From: Chitinophaga filiformis
Lineage (GTDB): Bacteria > Bacteroidota > Bacteroidia > Chitinophagales > Chitinophagaceae
Reading direction: 5' to 3'
Assembly (NCBI RefSeq): GCF_900102545.1
Contig: NZ_FNBN01000002.1
Span: 1,028,264 to 1,092,263 of the forward strand
Length of the DNA stretch: 64,000 bases
The stretch's first letter is position 1. Each line of letters opens with the position of its first letter. Below the pieces are notes generated by a model. It was not told the DNA's origin. It worked only from the letters and a program-made list of their open reading frames with translations, and did no database searches. The translations under genes and the position numbers were made by a program. This document shows positions 43,692 to 52,231 of the stretch, in pieces.

Positions 43692-43731
43692 CGCTAAGTA
43701 GCTTCGGTTATTACGCTAAGTAGCTTCGGTT
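43692..43731. repeat. 22-bp tandem direct repeat, two copies
   Basis: CGCTAAGTAGCTTCGGTT occurs at 43692 and 43714, period 22, between the terminator and the ArsR promoter. Role unknown. Confidence 0.6.
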
Positions 43732-43843
43732 TCAGTATGGGATGGCGGTCGGCTTATCAGAGGCTTATTCTTATTAAATGAAAGGACGTTGAGATTGCAT
43801 CAAATTACTTCTGATACAATCTCCTTTTTTTATGCTCATTTTA

Positions 43844-43875
43844 TTTGCGTAACTCAAAAGTTACATATACCTTTG
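43844..43875 (+). promoter_or_regulatory. Bacteroidota promoter of the SRPBCC-arsR operon
   Basis: TTTG (43844-43847), 20 bases, TACCTTTG (43868-43875): exact fit to TTTG and TANNTTTG with usual spacing. The start codon is 22 bases past the -7 box. Confidence 0.75.
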
Positions 43876-43892
43876 TGTAACTTCAAAGTTAC
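43849..43892. promoter_or_regulatory. twin ArsR-type operators
   Basis: GTAACTCAAAAGTTAC (43849-43864) and GTAACTTCAAAGTTAC (43877-43892) are near-identical 16-bp palindromes 28 bases apart, bracketing the -7 box. The adjacent arsR gene most likely represses through them. Confidence 0.7.
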
Positions 43893-43896
43893 ATAT

Positions 43897-44358
43897 ATGA
43901 AAAGAGACATCAAACTCAAGTGGTTCTATCCACACCCTGTAGAAACGATATGGGAATGCCTGACTAACCCTGATATACTGAAACAGTGGAATCTCGCTTC
44001 CAGTGGCTTCAGGGCAGAGGTGGGCTTTAAATGGATGGAAGTAACGAAACCCCGTCCGAAGATGGATTGGGATGGCAAGATGTATTTTGAGGTACTGGAA
44101 GTGGTGCCTTTACAGAAACTTTCCTACTCTTTTAAGGGAGGTCCGGGTGAAGGTGTTTATAATCTTGACACAGTAGTGAACTGGATACTGGTGCCTAAAG
44201 ATGGTGGTACTGAATTACACCTGGAGCAGATAGGGTTTAAGGGAATGAAGAACTATATTAGCAGCTTTATTATGGAGATGGGATGGAAGAACAAAGTGGC
44301 CAAACGTTTCCAGCAAGCACTTACAAATTTTACCGATGACAGCGCTACAGTTCGATAG
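43897..44358 (+). CDS. SRPBCC/AHSA1-family protein
   Basis: From ATG 43897 (MKRDIKLKWFYPHPVETIWE) it encodes 153 residues, the right length for AHSA1-like START-fold proteins. Family blocks: ETIWECLTNPDILKQW, DWDGKMYFEVLEVVPLQKLSYSF, and TELHLEQIGFKG. It probably binds a hydrophobic ligand. It shares 23 bases with the arsR gene downstream, a pairing common in bacteria, and the promoter carries two palindromes that would be bound by that regulator. Confidence 0.88.
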   Translation: MKRDIKLKWFYPHPVETIWECLTNPDILKQWNLASSGFRAEVGFKWMEVTKPRPKMDWDGKMYFEVLEVVPLQKLSYSFKGGPGEGVYNLDTVVNWILVPKDGGTELHLEQIGFKGMKNYISSFIMEMGWKNKVAKRFQQALTNFTDDSATVR

Positions 44359-44674
44359 CTTTCAGGCTATCGCAGATCCAAGCCGGCGTGAGATACTGCT
44401 TATGCTGGCGGGTGATAAAAAATCCATCAATTCTATTGCGGAGCAGTTTGATATCAGCCGTCCGGCTATTTCAAAACATATCAAGGTCTTACACCAGGCT
44501 GGTTTCATCACCTTTGAGGAGAAAGGCAGGGAACGGTACTGTATACTCCGGCAGGAAGGATTTGATGAGTTAAAGGAGTGGATTAACTTCTTTGATAATT
44601 TCTGGAAAGAGCGCTTAGGTAAGCTGGAAAAACTGCTGGAGAAGAATCCGGATATCGCTAAAAAGAAGAAATAA
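44336..44674 (+). CDS. ArsR-family winged-helix repressor
   Basis: 112 residues. The wHTH contains IADPSRREILLMLAGDKKS near 12-30, the recognition helix SRPAISKHIKVLHQAG near 41-56, and wing GRERYCIL. No metal-binding cysteine motif of the arsenic type is seen (ELCVCDL is absent), so it fits the SRPBCC-linked, non-metal group. It overlaps the SRPBCC stop by 23 bases. Likely autorepressor. Confidence 0.92.
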   Translation: MTALQFDSFQAIADPSRREILLMLAGDKKSINSIAEQFDISRPAISKHIKVLHQAGFITFEEKGRERYCILRQEGFDELKEWINFFDNFWKERLGKLEKLLEKNPDIAKKKK

Positions 44675-44711
44675 ACGCATCATTTAACTCATAGTTTGAA
44701 CCATAGTTAAT

Positions 44712-44752
44712 GAGGCCCCGTTATCAGGTATTGCTACCTGTAACGGGGCCTC
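44712..44752. terminator. long hairpin between convergent genes
   Basis: GAGGCCCCGTTA-T-CAGGTA pairs with TACCTG-TAACGGGGCCTC over a TTGC loop, 18 bp with a single bulge. No long U-tract on either side, but it lies between two converging stops. Confidence 0.7.
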
Positions 44753-44769
44753 AGTTATAAAGTACAATA

Positions 44770-46140
44770 TTACGCAACACCATAGGTAGGCACCAGCATT
44801 TCTGCCGCCGTCTTTTCCTTGTCCTTCACATACAGTACTGCTACTGCTGCTATGATCATAAAGGCGCCGCCCAATACCAGGGCGAAGATCGCTTCATTGT
44901 CAAACAGGTGTTTTACGATCAGGCCTCCGAAGATGCCGTTCACTATTTGTGGGAAGGTGATGAAGAAATTGAAGATACCCATGTATACGCCTGTCTTGTG
45001 CGCAGGTATTACCCCCGACAGAATAGCATATGGCGTAGACAGAATACTTCCCCACGCCATACCTATCCCGATCATGGGCCATATAAGCAGGTTTGGATCC
45101 TGGATGAAATAGAATGATATCAGCGATAAACCGCCTGCTGTCAGCGAGATAGCATGTGCAGCCTTGCGGGATGTTTTACGCGCTATAAACGGCAGTATCA
45201 GTGCATACACAGCAGACACCGCACTGTAGATACTGAACAGGAATCCTACCTTATTACCTGCATCTGCGAAGAGCGCAGAAGAAGTATCTCCCGGCTGCAC
45301 TTTGTAGATATGTGTTGCTACTGCAGGTGTAGTGAATACCCACATGGAGAACAATGCAAACCAGGAACAGAACTGCACCAGGCCGAGTTGTTTCATGGCA
45401 GCAGGCATGTTGGAGAAATCTTTTAGAATAGTCCTGATCCCTCCTGTATGTGCGTCTGTATGCTCCGGGTTGAATTGCTTAAATTCTTCCGGGGAATATT
45501 CTTTCGACGTAAAGATGGACCAGAGAATGGTAGCCAGCAATACAACAGCGCCCACATAAAAGGAATAGATCACGTTATCCGGTACTACGCCCGGAGCGGC
45601 TGTTTTTGAGACCCCAGCATACTCTGCCAGCAGATAAGGCAGAGAAGATCCTAACACTGCCCCTGCTCCTATCAGGAAGGTCTGCGCAGAGAATCCCTGA
45701 CTGCGTTGTTCGTCAGGGAGATTGTCTGCTACCAGTGCCCTGAAAGGTTCCATGGCCACATTGATCGATGCATCCATCAGCGTCAGCATACCCGCCCCTA
45801 TCAATACCGGCGGCAGTACATAAGCCAGCAAAGATGAATTAGGTAACAGTATCAGGGCCAATGCTGTGGCGATAGCACCTACCAGGAAATATGGACGGCG
45901 GCGCCCCAGCCGGTTCCAGGTACGGTCACTGTAGTGACCAATGATCGGTTGTACGATCATTCCTGTGAGTGGTGCTGCCAGCCAGAACAATGACAGGTGT
46001 TCTACTTCTGCTCCATAGGTTTGCAGGATGCGGGAAGCATTCCCGTTCTGCAATGCAAAGCCAAACTGGATACCGAAAAAGCCCATGCTCATGTTCCATA
46101 TGCGCGCAGCGGACAACCGCGGCTTAACCATTCCTTTCAT
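44770..46140 (-). CDS. MFS sugar transporter (maltose/SLC45-like)
   Basis: 456 residues, about twelve membrane helices. The loop after helix 2 has GHYSDRTWNRLGRRRPYFLVGA, the MFS motif A in the form seen in sucrose/maltose transporters. The amphipathic central loop runs near 210-250. It is the last gene of the malto-oligosaccharide operon, twelve bases after GH65. It should bring maltose or short maltodextrins across the inner membrane by proton symport, delivering substrate for phosphorolysis. Confidence 0.9.
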   Translation of the reverse strand: MKGMVKPRLSAARIWNMSMGFFGIQFGFALQNGNASRILQTYGAEVEHLSLFWLAAPLTGMIVQPIIGHYSDRTWNRLGRRRPYFLVGAIATALALILLPNSSLLAYVLPPVLIGAGMLTLMDASINVAMEPFRALVADNLPDEQRSQGFSAQTFLIGAGAVLGSSLPYLLAEYAGVSKTAAPGVVPDNVIYSFYVGAVVLLATILWSIFTSKEYSPEEFKQFNPEHTDAHTGGIRTILKDFSNMPAAMKQLGLVQFCSWFALFSMWVFTTPAVATHIYKVQPGDTSSALFADAGNKVGFLFSIYSAVSAVYALILPFIARKTSRKAAHAISLTAGGLSLISFYFIQDPNLLIWPMIGIGMAWGSILSTPYAILSGVIPAHKTGVYMGIFNFFITFPQIVNGIFGGLIVKHLFDNEAIFALVLGGAFMIIAAVAVLYVKDKEKTAAEMLVPTYGVA

Positions 46141-46152
46141 GGGATAAATATT

Positions 46153-48477
46153 TTAATTGACTAAATTTCCTTGTTTTGTTGTCACTATTTCACCTGCTGG
46201 TACATGTACCGGCTCTCCGTAGACCAGCACGGTGATATCTTTCACAGATCCGTTTTCAATCTGCACGCCCTGCTTGCTTACTTTTATCTTCAGCACTCTT
46301 CCTCTGAAACGGATATTGAACGCAAAAGATTGCCATTTACCCGGCAGGAATGGTGTGAACTGTAATTGTCCATCCCTCACTCGCATGCCGGCAAAACCTT
46401 CCACTACACTCATCCAGGTACCAGCCATGGAGGTAATGTGCAGACCATCTTCCGTATCATTGTTATAGTCATCCAGGTCGAGACGGGAGGTACGCAGGTA
46501 GAACTCATGTGCACGTTGCTCATCGCCCAGCTTCGCTGCCAGTATAGCGTGTACACAAGGCGATAAAGAACTTTCATGCACTGTTCTTGGTTCATAGAAA
46601 TCAAAGTTGCGACGCAGTGTATCTATGTCGTACCTGTCTTCCAGAAAATACAATCCCTGTAGTACGTCGGCCTGCTTGATATAACAGGAACGCAGGATAC
46701 GGTCCCAGCTCCATTTCTGATTCAATGGCCTTTGCGCAGGGTCCAGGTCTTTTACCAGGATCTGCTCTTTGTCGAGGTAGCCATCCTGTTGCAGGAAAAT
46801 ACCAAGTTGTTCATCTACCGGGTAGTACATGTTGTCGATAATATGCTGCCATTTTTCCGTTTCCTTTCCTGCGTCAAAAGTAGTCTGTTGCAGGATCGCT
46901 GCGTATCTGTCCGGAGCAGTGTCCCTCACCTTTTGTAAAGCCTCCGTTGCATATTGCAGGCACCAGGTAGCCATAGTGCTGGTGTACCAGTTGTTATTGA
47001 CGTTATTCTCGTATTCGTTTGGTCCTGTTACGCCCAGCATCACATACTGCTTGCGGGCATCGCTCCAGTTCACACGCTGTGCCCAGAAGCGCGCAATGCC
47101 GATCAGTACTTCCAGTCCGTATTCCGCCAGGTACCCTTCGTCCCCCGTATAGCGAATGTAGTTGAAAATGGCAAAAGCGATAGCGGCATTCCTGTGAATT
47201 TCTTCAAAGGTAATCTCCCATTCGTTATGGCATTCCTCTCCGTTCATCGTCACCATAGGGTACAATGCAGCTCCGTTGTTAAAGCCCAGCTTAGCGGCAT
47301 TCTCAATGGCTTTGCCCAGTTGTTTATGACGATAGATCAGCAGATTACGGCCCACCTGCTGATCGGCAGTAGCGAGATAGAATGGAATACAGTATGCTTC
47401 CGTATCCCAATAGGTAGAACCGCCATATTTTTCGCCGGTGAAACCTTTAGGTCCGATGTTCAGACGGGCATCTTCACCGGTATAAGTCTGGTTCAGCTGG
47501 AAGATGTTGAAGCGGATGCCCTGTTGTGCAGCAGGATCTCCTTCAATCACGATATCGCTTTCCTTCCACTTGAGTTCCCAGGCAGCCGCCTGTTCCGCCA
47601 GCATGATATCGAAACCTTTTGCCGCGGCTTTGTTCACGGTAGCTTCACAATTGTTAGCCAATGCTGCTATTGAATGATTTTCCGAAGAAAGATTGGCAGC
47701 GTATTTATAGATAACGGTTTCCTTATTGCGTGGTATGGATACAGTAGTACTGGCTCCTACATATTTTTCCTTCTCCACCGGCGTAAAGTTTAGCGCTAAT
47801 GGCTGACCATCCTGATGAATGTTGAACTGCATGCCTGTACATACCTGGAAACCGGTCTTTTTTGTTTTCAATACCAGGTAAGCGCTATTGCCTGCTACAT
47901 TGGCGTCTACCTCATCCCAGAATTTCTCATCGTAGTTGGCATCCTGGTTCTTTACATCTCCATCGATATAGGCAGTCACCTGCAGTGTACCGTCGAAGTT
48001 CAGTGGAGTAATGCTATAGCGGATAGCACCAGTTTCATCATCTACAATACTGCAGAAACGGGTAGCTACCACACGCACCTGCTTGCCATCTGCCATGGTA
48101 GCGGTAAATGAACGTTGCAGATAACCTTCCTGCATGTTCAGCACACGGCGGAAATCACTGACATGTGCTTTATGCAGATCCAGTACTTCATTGTCGATAC
48201 GGATATCAATACCGATCCAGTTGGCAGCGTTCAATACTTTAGCGAAATATTCCGGGTAACCATTCTTCCACCAGCCCACGCGGGTTTTGTCAGGATAATA
48301 TACACCGGCCACATAGTTACCCTGTAATGTCTCGCCTGAATAGGACTCTTCAAAGTTGGCACGTTGCCCCATGCGGCCGTTACCCAGACTGAAAATACTT
48401 TCAGAAATCCTGTTATAATGTGGTACAAAACCTTCCTCGATAATGTTCCACCCGTCTACTTTTATATATTGCTTCAT
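46153..48477 (-). CDS. maltose phosphorylase (GH65)
   Basis: From ATG 48477 (MKQYIKVDGWNIIEEGF) it encodes 774 residues; ATG 48495 adds six. Three GH65 domains are present: N-terminal beta-sandwich (to about 260), the alpha/alpha barrel with catalytic Glu488 in TGPNEYENNVNNNWYTS, and a C-terminal beta domain. The sequence at the acid residue is the maltose-phosphorylase form. It converts maltose and phosphate to glucose and beta-glucose 1-phosphate in the cytoplasm. The next gene upstream, beta-phosphoglucomutase, uses that product, which supports the assignment over trehalose or kojibiose phosphorylase. Confidence 0.93.
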   Translation of the reverse strand: MKQYIKVDGWNIIEEGFVPHYNRISESIFSLGNGRMGQRANFEESYSGETLQGNYVAGVYYPDKTRVGWWKNGYPEYFAKVLNAANWIGIDIRIDNEVLDLHKAHVSDFRRVLNMQEGYLQRSFTATMADGKQVRVVATRFCSIVDDETGAIRYSITPLNFDGTLQVTAYIDGDVKNQDANYDEKFWDEVDANVAGNSAYLVLKTKKTGFQVCTGMQFNIHQDGQPLALNFTPVEKEKYVGASTTVSIPRNKETVIYKYAANLSSENHSIAALANNCEATVNKAAAKGFDIMLAEQAAAWELKWKESDIVIEGDPAAQQGIRFNIFQLNQTYTGEDARLNIGPKGFTGEKYGGSTYWDTEAYCIPFYLATADQQVGRNLLIYRHKQLGKAIENAAKLGFNNGAALYPMVTMNGEECHNEWEITFEEIHRNAAIAFAIFNYIRYTGDEGYLAEYGLEVLIGIARFWAQRVNWSDARKQYVMLGVTGPNEYENNVNNNWYTSTMATWCLQYATEALQKVRDTAPDRYAAILQQTTFDAGKETEKWQHIIDNMYYPVDEQLGIFLQQDGYLDKEQILVKDLDPAQRPLNQKWSWDRILRSCYIKQADVLQGLYFLEDRYDIDTLRRNFDFYEPRTVHESSLSPCVHAILAAKLGDEQRAHEFYLRTSRLDLDDYNNDTEDGLHITSMAGTWMSVVEGFAGMRVRDGQLQFTPFLPGKWQSFAFNIRFRGRVLKIKVSKQGVQIENGSVKDITVLVYGEPVHVPAGEIVTTKQGNLVN

Positions 48478-48521
48478 GACTCTTACTAATGGCACCGTTT
48501 TGCACGCGCAATTGGCATTGT

Positions 48522-49184
48522 TTATTTTGAGTTGTATAAATTGGTCAGTGTTTGAATATTGATTTCCTGCAGACCGCTGACTACCAGGTCTGCTTCATTT
48601 AACACGCTCTTCTCTCCTATGCCCACGACCTTCATTCCTCCGGCCTTACCTGCTTCCACACCGGCAATAGCATCTTCAAATACGATGCACTGTTCCGGTG
48701 CTGCCCCCAGTGCTTCAGCGCCTTTGAGGAATACTTCAGGATCGGGTTTGGAGGCTGATACCATATTACCATCTATCACTACGTCAAACAAAGACAGGAT
48801 GCCTACCTTGTCCAGTATCACACCCGCATTCTTACTGGCAGATCCCAGGGCGGTTTTTATACCGGCAGAGCGCAGGCTTTCCAGCAGTTCCTTTGCACCC
48901 GGCAGGATCTCTTCCGGTGTCATATGATTGATCATGTCTACGTACCAATCATTCTTCCGGGTAGCCAGTTCGTGCTGCTCTGCGACCGACTTCTCTATAC
49001 CGCCCCATTCCAGGATCAGTTCCAGGGAACGGACACGGCTCACGCCTTTCAGCTTTTCATTCTGTGCTTCTGTAAAATTGAATCCCAGTTCGTTGGCCAT
49101 TCGCTTCCAGGCTTTAAAATGGTAGACAGCTGTATCTACTATTACGCCATCAAGATCAAAAATGCATGCTGCTATTCCTTGCAT
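48522..49184 (-). CDS. pgmB: beta-phosphoglucomutase (HAD)
   Basis: 220 residues. HAD motif I FDLDGVIVDTA at 9-19 contains both the nucleophile and acid/base Asp of beta-PGM; the cap-domain KLKGVSRVRSLELIL near 45-59 is the substrate-loop signature; motif II GSASKNAG near 113-120; and motif IV VFEDAIAGVEAG near 168-179. It converts beta-glucose 1-phosphate to glucose 6-phosphate. Placed between amylase and GH65 in the operon. Confidence 0.94.
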   Translation of the reverse strand: MQGIAACIFDLDGVIVDTAVYHFKAWKRMANELGFNFTEAQNEKLKGVSRVRSLELILEWGGIEKSVAEQHELATRKNDWYVDMINHMTPEEILPGAKELLESLRSAGIKTALGSASKNAGVILDKVGILSLFDVVIDGNMVSASKPDPEVFLKGAEALGAAPEQCIVFEDAIAGVEAGKAGGMKVVGIGEKSVLNEADLVVSGLQEINIQTLTNLYNSK

Positions 49185-49211
49185 ATATTCAGGTAAATCA
49201 TTTGTGAATGT

Positions 49212-51071
49212 TTATCGCTCCAGCTCCATGACCAAAGTGCTCTCTGCCGGGATACGGAGGCTGTCGGACAGGCTGAAACTATTTCCCGAGATCACATCTT
49301 TCGCTTTGGAAAAACCAGTGGTCCTTTCTGTGAACCGGCCCGTTGACAATGCCATCTCTTTCTCATTCGGGTTCACGACAATCATCACGGTCTTTTCTGC
49401 ATTGTAGCGGAAGTAGGTGTAGACATTATCTTGCGGGATGAACTGCATCAGTTTTCCTGTTTGCAGTACCGGACTATTCTTCCGGTAGTTGGCCAGTTTG
49501 CTGATATAGTCGTGCAGTTCATTCTCTTCTGCATTGCGACCCGCAGCTGTAAATTTGTTCAGTGTATCGCCGGCCCATCCTCCTTTGAAATCTTCACGCA
49601 CCAGGCCATCAGGATTACTGAAATTCTTCATGCCTATTTCTGCGCCGTAGTACAGTTGCGGAATGCCACGGGTGGTGAGCAGCCAGGCTAAGGCAGCCTT
49701 GTATTTGTTCTTATTGCCATTAACGACAGAATAGAAACGGCTCAGGTCATGATTGTCCAGGAATACCACGTTACGCATAGGGTCCTGGTATTGATAATCC
49801 TGTACGAGAGTAGCATAGAGTTTCACGACACCATCATCCCATCCCGGCTTTTCATTAAGCGCGGCAGAGATAGCCCAGAGGCTCTGGAAATCTGTCGTGC
49901 CAGGCAGCTGTGTATCGAAGCCCCTGTTTACCGTATTCCCCTGGGTAAAAAAGACCTGTTCAGGACCACTGCGTACCCATACCTCACCGAAGAAGGTAAA
50001 GTTCGGATAAGCGGCTTTAATGGCCTTTCCCCATTCAGCCATAAAATCGGCATCGTTATAGGGATAGGTATCCAGGCGGAATCCATCCACCCCGGCATAT
50101 TCTATCCACCAAATATGACTTTGTGTAAAGTATTTGCGCACATAAGGATTGGATTGGTCCATATCAGGCATGTGTACATCAAACCAGCCCTCAGTCATCA
50201 GCTTCCTGTCGGATGCTGCACTGTAAGGGTCCATCAGCGGGGCAGCCCGGAAGTTGGATCGGGTGAATGCCGGCCACTGATGTACCCAATTTCTCATAGG
50301 CAGGTCTTTCATAGTCCAGTGCTGACTGCCGATATGATTGTGCACGAGGTCCTGTATAAGCTTCATGCCCCGTTTATGCAGACTGTCGGCCAGTCGTTTG
50401 TATAATTCGTTGGAACCAAAGCGCGGGTCTATACGGTAATTCTCTGTAGCAGCATAACCATGATAGGAAGCCGAAGGCTGATCATTCGTAACAAGAGGCG
50501 TCATCCACAAGGTGGTCACGCCCATGTCCTGCAGGTATCCCAGGTGATCAATGATACCTTGTATATCGCCGCCATGGCGTTTATACATGGAATCCCTGTT
50601 CAGTGAGGTTTCCTGCATACCTTTGATCACATCATTGCTTTTATCGCCGTTCGCAAAACGGTCCGGCATGATCAGGTAGACAAAGTCACTGCTGTTCACT
50701 CCCTGCGCTTTGATACTGCTTTCTCTTTTCTTCAGCTCATATTGGTAGACGATATCCTTTTGTCCTTTCTGTCTGAATATAATAGGGAACGTCCCCGGAT
50801 TGGCGGAAGATGAGATGTTAATATCTACAAACAGGTAATTCGGATTCTCTACCTTATGCACTTCCTGCAGCGTTACACCGGGGTAGCTGAGGGATACTTC
50901 ACGTGTTGCAATCTTATCTCCATGTACGATCAGTTGTACCATTGGTTCCTGCATACCCGTCCACCAGAAAGCAGGTTCTACCCTCTCCAGTTTCGGTAGC
51001 TGTGCCATGGCTGTATACATAGCGGTCAGCACAAGGATGGCGGTCAATAACATTCTTCTCGTCTGTAACAT
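49212..51071 (-). CDS. periplasmic alpha-amylase-family enzyme (SusA/neopullulanase-like, GH13)
   Basis: From ATG 51071 (MLQTRRMLLTAILVLTAMYT) it encodes 619 residues with a signal peptide ending near AMAQ. The N-terminal immunoglobulin-like domain (residues 25-120) is the cyclomaltodextrinase type. GH13 motifs: QDLVHNHIG (region I), GFRLDTYPY with the nucleophile Asp (II), FFGEVWV with the acid Glu (III) and FLDNHD (IV). It degrades maltodextrins or cyclodextrins in the periplasm to maltose. Gap to susE is 84 bases. Confidence 0.92.
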   Translation of the reverse strand: MLQTRRMLLTAILVLTAMYTAMAQLPKLERVEPAFWWTGMQEPMVQLIVHGDKIATREVSLSYPGVTLQEVHKVENPNYLFVDINISSSANPGTFPIIFRQKGQKDIVYQYELKKRESSIKAQGVNSSDFVYLIMPDRFANGDKSNDVIKGMQETSLNRDSMYKRHGGDIQGIIDHLGYLQDMGVTTLWMTPLVTNDQPSASYHGYAATENYRIDPRFGSNELYKRLADSLHKRGMKLIQDLVHNHIGSQHWTMKDLPMRNWVHQWPAFTRSNFRAAPLMDPYSAASDRKLMTEGWFDVHMPDMDQSNPYVRKYFTQSHIWWIEYAGVDGFRLDTYPYNDADFMAEWGKAIKAAYPNFTFFGEVWVRSGPEQVFFTQGNTVNRGFDTQLPGTTDFQSLWAISAALNEKPGWDDGVVKLYATLVQDYQYQDPMRNVVFLDNHDLSRFYSVVNGNKNKYKAALAWLLTTRGIPQLYYGAEIGMKNFSNPDGLVREDFKGGWAGDTLNKFTAAGRNAEENELHDYISKLANYRKNSPVLQTGKLMQFIPQDNVYTYFRYNAEKTVMIVVNPNEKEMALSTGRFTERTTGFSKAKDVISGNSFSLSDSLRIPAESTLVMELER

Positions 51072-51155
51072 GCGCTTAAAGTCTTCTCTTGTTTTAAATA
51101 GTGCAGCCCGGAGCAATGAGCAGCCGGGCTGCATGTATCATGCAATCAATCCTTA

Positions 51156-52190
51156 TTATTGAGCCAGCGTATAAATGTAGTTGCCGGGATTATTGAGATC
51201 CATCGTAATGGTATATGTTCCGGCAGTCTCAATGCTGATAGCGCCTGCACTACCTGCTGTCAGCACCCCGTTATTATCATCGTCGCTTAAAGCAATCGTG
51301 TTGGCGTTATTCGCTCTGAAGTAAAAGCTACCCGCCTGTAAAGTGGTTGTAATGCTCCATTTCTTAGTAGCTGCACTAAAGGTCATTGCCTTGTCTGCAC
51401 CGCCGGCAGCGCTACCTGTAATACTCCAGTTTGTTTTGGTAACGGACCAGGTCAATGCATTGAGGTCAGCCTTCATCAGGTAATAACCTGCTTCTGCCGC
51501 TTTCATGTTACCTCCACTTGATGACATTGCTCCACCGCCACCATCGCCATAGTTGACATCCCAGCCTTTGGCAGTGGTTACTTTGAACTCAGTATTGGCA
51601 TCAGGAAAATAGAGATATCCTTCATATTTCTTATCGCTGTTTACAGAAGCCAATGCACCCAGCCGGGCATCATCAAAAGACCATCCTTCGTATGCGCCGG
51701 GCACATACACATAAGGATATACTTTCGGTACATAGTACGGTGTAACTGTTAGCAGTACACTGTCAGAATACACCTGATCACCTACTGTATCCACCGCGGC
51801 TTTTACACGGATCACCAGCTCATGCTGGCGACCTGCGGCCAGTCCCATATTGTTGATGATCTGGTTCAGTGCTGCAACTGTAAATGTCTTACTCAGGCTG
51901 TTATTGGCACTAAAGGCTTCTACAGGCTTTCTGAAGCCATTGCCTTTCTCATCGATCTGTAAGGTATAGTTCACTACGGCCCTGTATCCCCAGTCGCCGG
52001 AAGCGGTCCAGGAATAAGTCACCGCATCGTCTCCGGCAGTAGCTTCTGAAAATGAAAACTCAGTAGCGGTAGCAGAGAAGGTAGGCGTAGTACCCGTCTT
52101 CACCTGCGTAAAGCTGTCCTGTTTTTCGCAGGAGAGTAATCCCATCACACAAAAACTTCCCACTATTATTTTATTCAACCAGGCATTCAT
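51156..52190 (-). CDS. susE: SusE-like outer-membrane starch-binding lipoprotein
   Basis: 344 residues. The signal MGLLSC gives lipid-modified Cys21. Residues 35-150 form a SusE-type beta domain (FSFSEATAGDDAVTYSWTAS), and the C-terminal half has two CBM-like starch-binding beta-sandwiches (YVPGAYEGWSFDDA near 158-171 and the terminal TAGTYTITMDLNNPGNYIY). It binds maltodextrin at the surface. Located between susD and the amylase. Confidence 0.9.
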   Translation of the reverse strand: MNAWLNKIIVGSFCVMGLLSCEKQDSFTQVKTGTTPTFSATATEFSFSEATAGDDAVTYSWTASGDWGYRAVVNYTLQIDEKGNGFRKPVEAFSANNSLSKTFTVAALNQIINNMGLAAGRQHELVIRVKAAVDTVGDQVYSDSVLLTVTPYYVPKVYPYVYVPGAYEGWSFDDARLGALASVNSDKKYEGYLYFPDANTEFKVTTAKGWDVNYGDGGGGAMSSSGGNMKAAEAGYYLMKADLNALTWSVTKTNWSITGSAAGGADKAMTFSAATKKWSITTTLQAGSFYFRANNANTIALSDDDNNGVLTAGSAGAISIETAGTYTITMDLNNPGNYIYTLAQ

Positions 52191-52231
52191 GATGCAAGTA
52201 TTTTGATATTGTAGTTAAATGCTGTTTGCGA

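Noticed and set aside
46954..47673. 239-codon open frame antisense to GH65
   Set aside because: GH65 catalytic residues are encoded on the other strand over this stretch.
49749..50405. 218-codon open frame antisense to the amylase gene
   Set aside because: Overlaps GH13 regions I-IV of the true gene; no homology pattern of its own.
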